A stretch of DNA of 29,082 bases, from IMG/VR virus record IMGVR_UViG_3300030331_004689, positions 1-29,082 of that record. One strand, 5' to 3'. The position numbers and the translations under genes are program-made. Under the pieces are notes generated by a model. That model did not search any database and was not told where the DNA came from. It was given only the letters and a program-made list of their open reading frames with translations. The stretch comes from a virus. Positions within the stretch are counted from its first letter, which is position 1. Every line of letters begins with the position of its first letter. Shown here in pieces: positions 5,887 through 14,249 of the stretch.

Positions 5887-8800
5887 TGATCAACTGGATC
5901 AAGCGACTTTTCGACTCTGACAAGTACACAAACGCGTCCATCCGGATGGTGGATCAGATGGGCCGAGAGGGATCGGCGCAACCACCATTCAACTACCGGA
6001 TTGCCGTCAAGTCCCTTCGGTCATGGGTGTACGCTGCGGCATGGATCAACTCGTCCGCAGTGGCCGCAACACCGCTTCGGCTATATGTCCGGAACGACTC
6101 CAGCCAGAAGTCACTCTGGCGCACTCGCCGCGTGAGCATGGCCCGAAAGCGGTACATGATGGGAGACGGTCAGGGTGATGTCCGACCGTCTGCGAGCGTG
6201 ATCAACAAGGTGATGGAGATGGGCGACGACATGGTTGAGGTCACAGAGACCCACCCTGTGATCGAGCTGCTACGCAAAGCGAACCACGTCTACAACGGGT
6301 TCGACCTGACTCTGCTGCGGACCCTCTATCAGGAACTGACCGGCAACGCCTACCTTCACCCGATCATCGATCCCGCTCTCGAGGTGCCCACGCAGCTCTG
6401 GCCCATGCCGTCTCAGCATGTGCAGGTGATCCCAAGCCGCGACAACTTTGTAGACGGATACTTGTACGGTGCCGACGATGCTCAAGCCATGAGGTTCGAA
6501 GCGGACGAGGTGATCCACTTCAAGCGCCCGAACCCGGATAACCTGTTCTACGGCCTCGGCAAGGTCGAGGCAGCCTATGGCTCCGTCGCCGCGAATCAAG
6601 CCGTGCATGAGATGGACCTCTCGATCTTCGAGAACCATGCCCGACCCGACTACGCGGTGGTGGTCAATGGACCGCACCGCAGGGCCGACCTCGATGTCTT
6701 TGAGCAGCACGTCAGCGAGCGGCTCCGAGGGACTCGCAAGGCGGGCCAGTTCCTGACGGTCAGCGGGGACGTGCAGTTCACGCCGCTGAACTTCCCTCCT
6801 AAGGACCTGAGTGGACGCGATGAGATCGTTGAGGAGATCGCTGCGGTGTTCGGGGTTCCGGTCAGCATGATGAAGGCCAACGACCCGAACTTGGCCTCGG
6901 CCCGCGCTGGCTTCGCTCAATGGCGAGAGTCCACCATCCTCCCGCTCCTCCGCATGGACGAAGACGTTCTCAACCAGATCTTGTTGCCCATGTTCGGCAT
7001 CGAGGAGGATGCCTGCCTTGCATACGACAACCCGGTTCCAGCCGACAACGCTTTCCAGCTACAGGAGCGACAGGCGGCGGTGGCAGGCGGCTGGATGACC
7101 CTCAACGAAGCGCGGATAGCTCAGGGGCTCGAGGCGAACGACAACCCACTAGCGGACGAGCTGCTGTTCAATGGTCAGCCTCTTGGTGCTGCGCCTCCGG
7201 TGCCCGGTCCTCCTCTCGGCTTGGCCGGAATTGACACGCCGATCATGACGCAGGAACAGGAGCAGGATGAGATAGGGGTCGTGCGCTCGATGAAGTCGGT
7301 GCTGGCCGACGTGGCTGACGGCAACCTGTCCGCCCATGCCGCGATCACTCTCTGCAAGAAGCTCGGCGTGCCGAATGAAGACGCGGTTGAGGCTGTCCTC
7401 TCCCAGAGCCGGATCGCGATGGACCGGTCTAGAGTCAAGCAGGTCGAGCCCACGCATGTCGATATATACGCCACCAAGGAGGAAGCGATGGAACGTGCGA
7501 GGGAGCTGGGCTGCTCTGGCTTCCACGAGCACGAGATGGAAGATGGCACGGTCATGTACATGCCATGCGGCGAGATGGACGACTACACCGAGATCACTGG
7601 ACTGCAACACGCCAAAGCCGTCGAGCGTGGTGACATGGACTTGTTCTCGACCCGCGAAGAAGCAGAGGAGCGTGCTCGAGAGCTTGGCTGTGAAGGTGCC
7701 CATGAGCATGAGATGGAGGACGGGACCATCATGTTCATGCCATGCGAAGACATGAGCGAATACACGGACATCACCGGGCTCGAGCACGCGAAGGCCATCG
7801 AGGACGTGGACCTCACCCCCACGAAGACCATGTCCGAGATGGCCGAGCGTGGGCTCCGACTGCGTGAAGAACATGGAAGAGGCGGCACGGCCGTCGGAGT
7901 CGCACGCGCCAGAGACATCAAGAACCGCGAGAACCTCAGCCCGGAGACGGTGCGCCGCATGCAATCATTCTTCGCTCGGCACCGTGTAGACCTTGAGTCA
8001 CCAGCCGCCAAGCCCGGGCACGAAGACTACCCATCAGCAGGAGTCATCGCTTGGTTGCTTTGGGGCGGAGATCCGAGCGACCCCGAGGGTGCAGGTACCG
8101 CGTGGGCCAACATGAAGGACCGCCAGCTTGAGCAGGCTGCCGGATCAAAGGCTGCCGGAGACCGCATCAGTGCCACCCCGGCAAAGCCGGAGGAGCGCAT
8201 CACCGGATCCGACACCAACAAGCCCGGAACCGCATCAGGGACTCGTGGTGGAATCGAGATATCCGAGGCGCAGGAGAAGGCACTGAAGACGAAGGTGCAA
8301 GAGCACAACGAGAAGCACGGTGACAAGAAGGGGAAGAAGGTCAACATGGGAATGCTCAAGGCGGTCTATCGCCGTGGGGCTGGCGCGTTCTCAACCTCGC
8401 ATCGTCCCGGCATGTCTCGACAACAGTGGAGCATGGCACGCGTCAACGCCTTCCTGTACCTCGTCAGAAACGGTCGACCAAAGGATGCGAAGTACACGAC
8501 CGACAACGACCTCCTTCCAAAGGGCCACCCGAAGAAGAGCGACGCCAAGAAACAACTCCAGATCGACCGTGACATCGATGACGTCAGCAGCTCAAGCCCG
8601 GTGAGTGCTCAGATCATCCGTGCCGTCGACGCTGACGGTGACGGCAGGATCAGCACGGCCGATCTCCTGCGCTACGTCAGGAACTGGATTGAAGGGGACG
8701 AATCGGCGGACATCAATCTCGATGGCAACGTCGACATCCTTGACATCGATGCATTGGGTCAGATCCTCACGACCATGGCAGGCTACGAGCAAGATGACAT

Positions 8801-9086
8801 CACCAAGACGGATCTGGAAAAGTACGTTGATACCTTGGCCGTTGCGGTCATGGACGAAGACAACGAAAGGGTCACCCTTGACGCCGCTCTGCTTCTTGCC
8901 GGGACCATCAGTAGATTCCACGGTGTACACCACGGCCTCCCGACATTGCTGAGGACACGAGTGAACGAGCTGGTCGGTCGAGGTGATGAAGACGATGATG
9001 CGCCAACCAAGCCGCGACCATCACCAACCTCGGATCCGGGTGTACCAATTGGCGGAACTGGCGCGACTCCCGAAGGCGGTGGATGA
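5886..9086 (+). CDS. Portal protein with long multidomain C-terminal extension (Cys/His repeats, phage modules, dockerin-like domain)
   Basis: 1066 residues from ATG 5886, more than double a usual portal. Residues ~1-430 are an HK97-type portal, the dodecameric ring through which DNA enters and to which the tail joins (GNAYLHPIID; DEVIHFKRP; EIAAVFGVPVSMM; NEARIAQGLEANDNPLADEL). After a linker come two 59-residue tandem repeats (526-643), a module with GVARARDIKNRENLSPETVR and GVIAWLLWGGDP (~649-755), a module with VNMGMLKAVYRRGAGAFSTS and TTDNDLLPKGHP (~798-887), a dockerin-like pair of Ca-binding loops (~908-965) and a Pro/Gly/Asp-rich tail. The frame is continuous. The modules recur as fusions to phage head proteins as far as I recall; a dockerin on a portal is unusual. 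Confidence 0.93.
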   Translation: MINWIKRLFDSDKYTNASIRMVDQMGREGSAQPPFNYRIAVKSLRSWVYAAAWINSSAVAATPLRLYVRNDSSQKSLWRTRRVSMARKRYMMGDGQGDVRPSASVINKVMEMGDDMVEVTETHPVIELLRKANHVYNGFDLTLLRTLYQELTGNAYLHPIIDPALEVPTQLWPMPSQHVQVIPSRDNFVDGYLYGADDAQAMRFEADEVIHFKRPNPDNLFYGLGKVEAAYGSVAANQAVHEMDLSIFENHARPDYAVVVNGPHRRADLDVFEQHVSERLRGTRKAGQFLTVSGDVQFTPLNFPPKDLSGRDEIVEEIAAVFGVPVSMMKANDPNLASARAGFAQWRESTILPLLRMDEDVLNQILLPMFGIEEDACLAYDNPVPADNAFQLQERQAAVAGGWMTLNEARIAQGLEANDNPLADELLFNGQPLGAAPPVPGPPLGLAGIDTPIMTQEQEQDEIGVVRSMKSVLADVADGNLSAHAAITLCKKLGVPNEDAVEAVLSQSRIAMDRSRVKQVEPTHVDIYATKEEAMERARELGCSGFHEHEMEDGTVMYMPCGEMDDYTEITGLQHAKAVERGDMDLFSTREEAEERARELGCEGAHEHEMEDGTIMFMPCEDMSEYTDITGLEHAKAIEDVDLTPTKTMSEMAERGLRLREEHGRGGTAVGVARARDIKNRENLSPETVRRMQSFFARHRVDLESPAAKPGHEDYPSAGVIAWLLWGGDPSDPEGAGTAWANMKDRQLEQAAGSKAAGDRISATPAKPEERITGSDTNKPGTASGTRGGIEISEAQEKALKTKVQEHNEKHGDKKGKKVNMGMLKAVYRRGAGAFSTSHRPGMSRQQWSMARVNAFLYLVRNGRPKDAKYTTDNDLLPKGHPKKSDAKKQLQIDRDIDDVSSSSPVSAQIIRAVDADGDGRISTADLLRYVRNWIEGDESADINLDGNVDILDIDALGQILTTMAGYEQDDITKTDLEKYVDTLAVAVMDEDNERVTLDAALLLAGTISRFHGVHHGLPTLLRTRVNELVGRGDEDDDAPTKPRPSPTSDPGVPIGGTGATPEGGG
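7461..7814 (+). repeat. Tandem 177-bp coding repeat in the portal gene (2 copies, CxxxHxH...C motif)
   Basis: Two in-frame copies (7461-7637 and 7638-7814) each encode 59 residues; 40 of 59 residues are identical by my alignment. Each copy begins with a T(K/R)EEA..RARELGC helix, then H-E-H-EMEDGT and MPC, then a Y.(E/D)ITGL.HAKA helix. The conserved C-x3-H-x-H-x11-C (C543, H547, H549, C561 and C602, H606, H608, C620) looks like a metal-binding site. DNA identity is clearly lower than protein identity, so this is an old duplication under selection. Confidence 0.9.
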
Positions 9087-9973
9087 TGTCCTGCGATTGT
9101 TGTGGTGCAACCAGTCGATTGATCCACCAGAGCGCTCTTGACGTGACTGCGCCGTACGTCCACACCAAGAACCAGACGCCGGACCCCAGCATCACAACAT
9201 CAGCAACAGCCTACAACCGTTTCCAACTCGAACTTCGCAAGTACATCGACAGCATTCTCAGAGAAGCGGTTCTCAAGCTGGGCGGGTCCGGTACATATTC
9301 GGAAGCCATGTCCCGAGTTCTGACTGAGTCCCATCTGCGTGGGCAGCTCGAGGGCGAGATTGAAAGACAAGCACGAAAGATACCGCCCTTCATCGCTCAG
9401 TTCTTGACACGTCAAGCCGCGTCGGGCTACACGATGGGCCAGACCCTGCTCCCGTCTATGATCGCTCAAGGACTTGTTGCCAATGAACAGGTTCAATCGA
9501 TCATTCGGGAGCAGATGTTGCGTCTCAGCAATCAAGGGGTGATCACGGCGCGGGGGACCATCAAGCAACTTCTAGGGGACACGCTGGAGCAGGGTGCAAC
9601 CCCGAGAGAGATCACTTCGCGCGTACAAGACTGGGCGAAGCGGCAAGGCGATCAGGACCGTGCAGTTCGCTGGAGGGCGGAGCGCATCGCCAGAACCGAG
9701 GCATCACGCGCCTTGAATTCCGGGCAAGTAGTTGCGTGGGAGGATATGGGTGTGACCCGCATGAGCTGGTTGGTCGCGCCAAACCCATGCGAGTTCTGTG
9801 CAGCTATGAAAGGCAGCGGCTCGCAAGACATCAAGACCCCGTTCTTCACTGTCGGATCTACTTTGAGCGGGACCAAGGGCGGGAAACTTGCGATAGACTA
9901 TGCAGATGTGCGCACTCCGCCCCTGCATCCGAACTGCCGATGCACCCTCCGCCCGATTGTTTCCAACCGTTAG
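9083..9973 (+). CDS. Phage minor head protein (Mu gpF/SPP1 gp7-like)
   Basis: 296 residues from ATG 9083, overlapping the portal stop (ATGA). The C-terminal part matches the Mu F-like head morphogenesis domain: ERIARTEASRALNSGQVVAW, then SWLVAPNPCEFCAAMKG, and the closing RTPPLHPNCRCTLRPI with its cysteines and histidine. The N-terminus (MMSCDCCGATSRL) adds a small Cys cluster. These proteins associate with the portal and are often carried inside the head. Gene order portal, minor head protein, protease, capsid is typical. N-terminal function unknown. Confidence 0.9.
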   Translation: MMSCDCCGATSRLIHQSALDVTAPYVHTKNQTPDPSITTSATAYNRFQLELRKYIDSILREAVLKLGGSGTYSEAMSRVLTESHLRGQLEGEIERQARKIPPFIAQFLTRQAASGYTMGQTLLPSMIAQGLVANEQVQSIIREQMLRLSNQGVITARGTIKQLLGDTLEQGATPREITSRVQDWAKRQGDQDRAVRWRAERIARTEASRALNSGQVVAWEDMGVTRMSWLVAPNPCEFCAAMKGSGSQDIKTPFFTVGSTLSGTKGGKLAIDYADVRTPPLHPNCRCTLRPIVSNR

Positions 9974-9987
9974 CCGATAGGATTATC

Positions 9988-10665
9988 ATGGAACGACGCA
10001 CCAAGACACTCAGCGCATCTGTCAAGATGGACGACGGGGGCATCGTCGCCAAGCTGACCACGAACAGCGTGGACCGGGACGGCGAGGTCCTGATCCCACA
10101 GGGCATGGTCAGCAAGGACTTCGAGAAGAACCCCGTGCTGTTCTACAACCACGAGTATGACCAGCCCATCGGGAAGGTCACCAACCTGAAGCGGACCGAG
10201 GACTCGGTCATGGGCACGCTGACGTTCGCCCAGAGGCCCAAGGACTACGTCGGCGAGTTCTTCCCGAGCTTCGTCGAGGCACTCGTCCGACAGGGCATCG
10301 TCAAGGGCGTCAGCGTTGGCTTCGTGCCTGAACCAAGCGGAGCACGATCGGCGACCAAGGCCGACCGGATGCGGTTCGGCGAAAAGATCAAGCGCGTTTT
10401 CAACCGATGGAAGCTGCTGGAAGTCTCCATTGCACCGCTTCCGGCTAATCAGGATGCACTGATCCAAGCCGTGGACAAGGGCCTCGTCACGCCGGTTCAG
10501 GTCAAGAGCTTCCTCGGCGTGGACATTGAGCCCACCAAGATCAGGCCCGTGGTGCGTGTAAAGCAAAGACACAAGATCAGGCTGCGAGGCATGACCCGCG
10601 AGGGTCTTGTTGCCAAGGCAGTCAGCAAAGAACTGAGCAAGCGCAGCGGGCGCTTGTACGAGTAA
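9988..10665 (+). CDS. HK97-family prohead protease
   Basis: 225 residues from ATG 9988, preceded by ATAGGATTATC. It fits the U35 serine protease that matures HK97-type proheads: NSVDRDGEVLIPQGM near the N-terminus, the catalytic histidine H55 in FYNHEYDQPIG, the nucleophile S109 in VKGVSVGFVPEP, and LLEVSIAPLPANQDAL. It should cleave the N-terminal delta domain of the capsid protein encoded next and then itself. A basic C-terminal tail (KQRHKIRLRGMTREGLVAKA) may target it into the scaffold. The frame is open further upstream, but the coding region of the minor head protein makes 9988 the sensible start. Confidence 0.93.
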   Translation: MERRTKTLSASVKMDDGGIVAKLTTNSVDRDGEVLIPQGMVSKDFEKNPVLFYNHEYDQPIGKVTNLKRTEDSVMGTLTFAQRPKDYVGEFFPSFVEALVRQGIVKGVSVGFVPEPSGARSATKADRMRFGEKIKRVFNRWKLLEVSIAPLPANQDALIQAVDKGLVTPVQVKSFLGVDIEPTKIRPVVRVKQRHKIRLRGMTREGLVAKAVSKELSKRSGRLYE

Positions 10666-10758
10666 CGGATGACCGGCTACCTGCCGAACCGATGGCGTCA
10701 AGCCGAGCGGGTGGCAGGGCAGATAGCCCACGCATCGCAACCAAGAAGGAACTGCAAC

Positions 10759-12450
10759 ATGCAGAAGTCAATCACCGAAGTCGAGTCAGACCTTCAAGGT
10801 CTGCTTGACGAGGTCGGCGTTGACGGTTTCCCCGTGACGAAAGCGCTGTACCTGAAGGACGTGCAGATCGTTGATGCCGAGGGCAACCCTGTATCCGCCG
10901 AAGATGTAGACCTCGAAATCGAACTCAAGGCCGAAGAAGAAGAGGCCGACGAGAAGATGACGATGGAGGACGACGACGAGAAGGTCTACGGCAAGCCCGG
11001 CGTCCACGACGACGACGAGCGCAAAGCCGTAGAGGAAGAAGAAGAAAAGGCTGAGGAAGAAGACGACGAAAAGACCAAGGCACTCGAAGACGAAGATGCC
11101 GACATGCCCCAGAAGCCTCGGTCACGTCTTCGGATCGGTGTAGGCGTGAAGCCGGGTTCCCGTGCTGGACAGCCTACGAGTCTGCGGAATCCTCGTACGG
11201 GAGAAAACTTCCCGCAGGACGGGCGGCGCGGCAGGAAGTCAATAGCGGACGAAGCTAGAGCCGCTGTCAACAAGACCCTCAACAACAACAAGATCAACTC
11301 GAAGGGATTCGACATGCGAATCGACAACGAGCGCGAGGGCCTCAAGCGATGGGGCAGCCTCAAGCACATCAGCCGCGTGGGTAGCTGCGCGGATCAGGAA
11401 CTGGAAGCGTACCGTATCGGACGATGGGCAGCGGCCTGCATGGGTCACAAGAAGTCGCAGGACTACTGCGCGAACCACGGCATCGAGACCAAGGCCCACC
11501 TCGAGACTGTGAACAGTCAGGGCGGGTTCCTTGTTCCCGAGGAATTCAGCAACACCCTCATCAGTCTCCGCGAGGAATACGGTGTTTTCCGCAGGAACGC
11601 GAAGATCGAGCCGATGACCTCGGACACGAAGCGCATCCCGAAGCGGTCCGCGACTCTCACGGCCAGCTTCGTCGGCGAAGCAACTGCCGGGTCCGAGAGC
11701 ACCATGACGTTCCAGTCAGTGCAGCTCGTTGCCAAGAAGCTGATGGTTCTGACCTCGATCAGCAATGAACTCAACGAGGACAGCTTGCTGAACCTTGGCG
11801 ACAGCGTTGCTGGCGAGATCGCCTACGCGCAGGCCCTCAAGGAAGACGAGTGCGGCTTCATGGGTACCGGCACCAGCGAGTTCGGTGGAATCGTCGGCAT
11901 CATCAATGCGATGAACAACGTCAGCAGCAACGCAGGCGTGACCGTTCTGGACTCGTCTGATCGACGTCCGTCCAACATCGCAATCTCCGACTTCCACAAC
12001 ATGATGGGTACGCTGCCTCCGTACGCAGACACCCCCCGCGCCAAGTTCTACATGCACAAGAGCATCTGGAACGGCGTCTGTGAGTCGCTGATCTATGGCG
12101 TTGGCGGTACTTCTGCGCGTGAGATCCAGCAGGGTTCGCAGGGCACCAGCTTCTTGGGGTATCCGGTCGAGTTCGCTCAAGTTATGCCGGACATCACGAC
12201 CGGCTCGACCGGTGCGGACGGACAGGCATCGGATGAGACCTTCCGCTTCCCCATCATCTTCGGTGATCTCTCCCTCGGTTGCGCCTTCGGCGACCGGCGT
12301 GAGAACACCATTGCGTTCTCCGACTCGGCCCTCAACGCCTTCGAGCAGGACGAGATCGTCGTCCGAGGCACCGAGCGGTTCGACATCCAGTGCCACAGCC
12401 CCGGCACCAGCGCAGAAGCTGGACCGGTCGTTGGTATGAAGCTCGACTGA
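10759..12450 (+). CDS. Major capsid protein, HK97 fold, with long acidic N-terminal (delta/scaffold) domain
   Basis: 563 residues from ATG 10759, chosen because AAGAAGGAA lies just upstream (an in-frame ATG at 10669 lacks one). The HK97-fold shell protein begins near residue 250 (NSQGGFLVPEEFSNTLISLR) and continues with KRSATLTASFVGEA, ISNELNEDSLLNLGDSVAGE and a C-terminal AFEQDEIVVRGTERFD. The first ~250 residues act as a built-in scaffold: residues ~51-117 are extremely Glu/Asp/Lys-rich, then comes a basic segment (KPRSRLRIGVGVKPGSR). This region should be removed in part by the prohead protease. No separate scaffold gene is seen. Confidence 0.95.
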   Translation: MQKSITEVESDLQGLLDEVGVDGFPVTKALYLKDVQIVDAEGNPVSAEDVDLEIELKAEEEEADEKMTMEDDDEKVYGKPGVHDDDERKAVEEEEEKAEEEDDEKTKALEDEDADMPQKPRSRLRIGVGVKPGSRAGQPTSLRNPRTGENFPQDGRRGRKSIADEARAAVNKTLNNNKINSKGFDMRIDNEREGLKRWGSLKHISRVGSCADQELEAYRIGRWAAACMGHKKSQDYCANHGIETKAHLETVNSQGGFLVPEEFSNTLISLREEYGVFRRNAKIEPMTSDTKRIPKRSATLTASFVGEATAGSESTMTFQSVQLVAKKLMVLTSISNELNEDSLLNLGDSVAGEIAYAQALKEDECGFMGTGTSEFGGIVGIINAMNNVSSNAGVTVLDSSDRRPSNIAISDFHNMMGTLPPYADTPRAKFYMHKSIWNGVCESLIYGVGGTSAREIQQGSQGTSFLGYPVEFAQVMPDITTGSTGADGQASDETFRFPIIFGDLSLGCAFGDRRENTIAFSDSALNAFEQDEIVVRGTERFDIQCHSPGTSAEAGPVVGMKLD

Positions 12451-12474
12451 TCCTGACAGGAAGGAACCAGATCC

Positions 12475-12957
12475 ATGAGACATCTCCAGAACTGCCGGGT
12501 CTTCAACCACTCGGCCCCGATCTCCCTCAACAACGCAACCAGCGCGGTCACGAACGTGATCGACACCGTTGGCCTCAGCGGTGGAGATCTTGCCATCATC
12601 GTGACTCTCGGCGCTACTGCTGGGAACTTTTCCGCCCTGAAGGTACAGGAGTCGGATGACAACTCGACCTTCACCGATGTGACCGGCTGCGTGGTGGCCA
12701 CAAGCCTCGACATCGATGGAGCAGCCACCGATCTTCCGGACGGCACCGGAGACGATGCAGGTACCTACCTCTTCCACATCGCTCTGACCGAGAGCCGGAA
12801 GCGCTACTTCAAGGTCGTCGCGACCGAGGACAACACCGGTGCCACGCTGTTCAGCGCTGTCGCCATCGTGTCCCCGAATGCGAGCGGGGCAGCATTCAGC
12901 AACGCAGGACAGCTCGACGCCACTCCGGCGGACAACGCTGTGCTTCGCGCCACCTGA
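12475..12957 (+). CDS. Head decoration-like structural protein
   Basis: 160 residues from ATG 12475, 24 bases after the capsid stop, with AGGAAGGAA upstream. It is beta-rich by composition (GDLAIIVTLGATAGNF; TYLFHIALTESRKRYFKVVA), rich in Ala, Thr, Asp and Asn, and has few basic residues and no membrane segment. Its position between capsid and connector is where small head-decoration or fibre proteins are found. That role is from context; I recognise no exact family. A strong hairpin follows at 12978-13014. Confidence 0.65.
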   Translation: MRHLQNCRVFNHSAPISLNNATSAVTNVIDTVGLSGGDLAIIVTLGATAGNFSALKVQESDDNSTFTDVTGCVVATSLDIDGAATDLPDGTGDDAGTYLFHIALTESRKRYFKVVATEDNTGATLFSAVAIVSPNASGAAFSNAGQLDATPADNAVLRAT

Positions 12958-12977
12958 TGATCAGACCCTTTCCCCAT

Positions 12978-13014
12978 GCCCGGGCGCGGTTGCTCGCCGC
13001 TGCCGCGCCCGGGC
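12978..13014 (+). terminator. Strong GC hairpin without U-tract between head and connector genes
   Basis: A perfect 12-bp inverted repeat (12978-12989 with 13003-13014) encloses a 13-base loop. No run of T follows (CATTCGCAGAAC), so it is not a classical intrinsic terminator. More likely it attenuates transcription or protects the 3' end of the capsid/decoration message, giving more capsid than downstream tail transcripts. Confidence 0.6.
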
Positions 13015-13041
13015 CATTCGCAGAACGGCGAAAGGAACCAC

Positions 13042-13902
13042 ATGGCACTGGCTGACAATGCACTGACAACGGTCGCAGATGTGAAGACCTACATGGGAAT
13101 CACTGGTTCCGGAGACGATAGTCTCATCGAGACGCTCATCAACAACGTCAGCGATCAGATCGAGCGATACTGCGACCGCAACATCAAGGCAAAGGCCCTC
13201 GAGGAGTTCATCGATGGACGTGCTACGCGGACTCTGGCTGTTGCGAACTCTCCTATCGTCACCGTTGACCTCGTTGCGTTCGGTGCTCGTGACGCAGTCA
13301 CAGTCGGGTCTTCAGATAGCTCTGACCTTCAAGCGTCCGTGTCCGTTTCAGAGACCTCGGTTCGCCTTGTTCGTGTCGCCTCGAATGGCGACGAGACGAC
13401 GACGGAGCACACCTTTGCAACGAACAAGACCACGCAGGCCATCGCGTCGGCGATAGACGGCACCACAGGATTCACCGGGTCGGCAGTTTTCAACGCACCG
13501 TCCAACATCATGCATCGGATGGGTGGTCGTGATGTGGTGGTGAACACGGCGAACCTTTCGATCCCTGATGATGCGGAGAGTGAGTACCGGATCGACTACG
13601 AGCGAGGACTGATCCATCTCCGGGCTGATGCTTTTCCGAGATCGCATGAAATACCAAACCTCAACAGGTTTCCGGACCAGTTCCAGAGCGTGCTTGTCCG
13701 GTACGTTGGAGGCTATTCGACCGTTCCGCCCGCTGTAGTTCAGGCAGCGTTCGAACTCATCAGTGATGCGTTCCGTGGTCGTGATCGCAGTACCTACATT
13801 CAGCAAGAGTCCGTTGGAGACTACAGCTACACGCTGAGGCCGGTCGCAGAAGCATCCGCTGCGATCAAGGAGCTGCTCGGACCGTTCCGGAGAATCAGAT
13901 GA
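13042..13902 (+). CDS. Head-tail connector protein (HK97 gp6-like)
   Basis: 286 residues from ATG 13042 behind AAAGGAACC. The N-terminal ~50 residues fit the gp6-like connector (TTVADVKTYMGITGSGDDSL, then LIETLINNVSDQIERYC), a helical adaptor that docks under the portal. The C-terminus (VRYVGGYSTVPPAVVQAAFE, then the ETYSYTLRP-like YSYTLRPVAEASAA) is also typical. A beta-rich insertion of about 100 residues (roughly 75-180) between the two makes the protein longer than the usual ~100-200 residues. The stop overlaps the next start (ATGA). Confidence 0.85.
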   Translation: MALADNALTTVADVKTYMGITGSGDDSLIETLINNVSDQIERYCDRNIKAKALEEFIDGRATRTLAVANSPIVTVDLVAFGARDAVTVGSSDSSDLQASVSVSETSVRLVRVASNGDETTTEHTFATNKTTQAIASAIDGTTGFTGSAVFNAPSNIMHRMGGRDVVVNTANLSIPDDAESEYRIDYERGLIHLRADAFPRSHEIPNLNRFPDQFQSVLVRYVGGYSTVPPAVVQAAFELISDAFRGRDRSTYIQQESVGDYSYTLRPVAEASAAIKELLGPFRRIR

Positions 13903-14249
13903 GCATTCTCGGCCGGATCAACATCCTCGGCAAGCGGATCAGCGTGATGCGTGCGGTCTTCCGGCGTGATGCGGTGGGTAGTCGCAAGAGAACATTCGTG
14001 CAACAGGGGAACGTGAAGGGCTACGTTGCCAGCCGATCCGAGTCGGAGGCCTTCGAGGGCGACCGACAGCAGGCAGTCGAGAACGTCACCGTGTACCTCA
14101 AGGGCGGCGCGGACGTCAAGGTCACCGACCGGATGCAGATCGAGGGTCGGACCTACGAGGTCACCGGCGTCCGCACTCCGGGGCATCGGCAGGCAGGCGA
14201 CCGCAACTTCTATCATATCGTCGACGCATCGAGCAACGAGGGGGTCTGA
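13899..14249 (+). CDS. Head-tail joining/adaptor protein (head closure)
   Basis: 116 residues from ATG 13899 (ATGA overlap with the connector). The pattern of a small beta-barrel head-closure protein is visible: GNVKGYVASRSESEAFEGDR, then ENVTVYLKGGADVKVTDRMQ and IEGRTYEVTGVRTPGHR. Family members of ~110 residues (SPP1 gp16/HK97 head-tail joining) seal the portal-connector channel after packaging. Size, order and the DGR-Y-V type motif support the call. Confidence 0.78.
   Translation: MSILGRINILGKRISVMRAVFRRDAVGSRKRTFVQQGNVKGYVASRSESEAFEGDRQQAVENVTVYLKGGADVKVTDRMQIEGRTYEVTGVRTPGHRQAGDRNFYHIVDASSNEGV

Noticed and set aside
5873-9987. Shared ATAGGATTATC before the portal and protease starts (5873-5883 and 9977-9987)
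   Set aside because: An exact 11-base repeat, but it is best explained as two similar ribosome-site contexts; no third copy in a comparable place.
10666-10758. Gap of 93 bases before the capsid start, considered as a promoter or hairpin region
   Set aside because: Only weak 5-bp pairings and no convincing -35/-10 pair were visible; the gap carries the ribosome site for the capsid gene and little else.
11716-12777. 353-residue open frame on the minus strand opposite the capsid gene
   Set aside because: It lies entirely under the strongly supported capsid and decoration genes, has no Shine-Dalgarno or sensible protein pattern, and is expected from GC-rich codon use.
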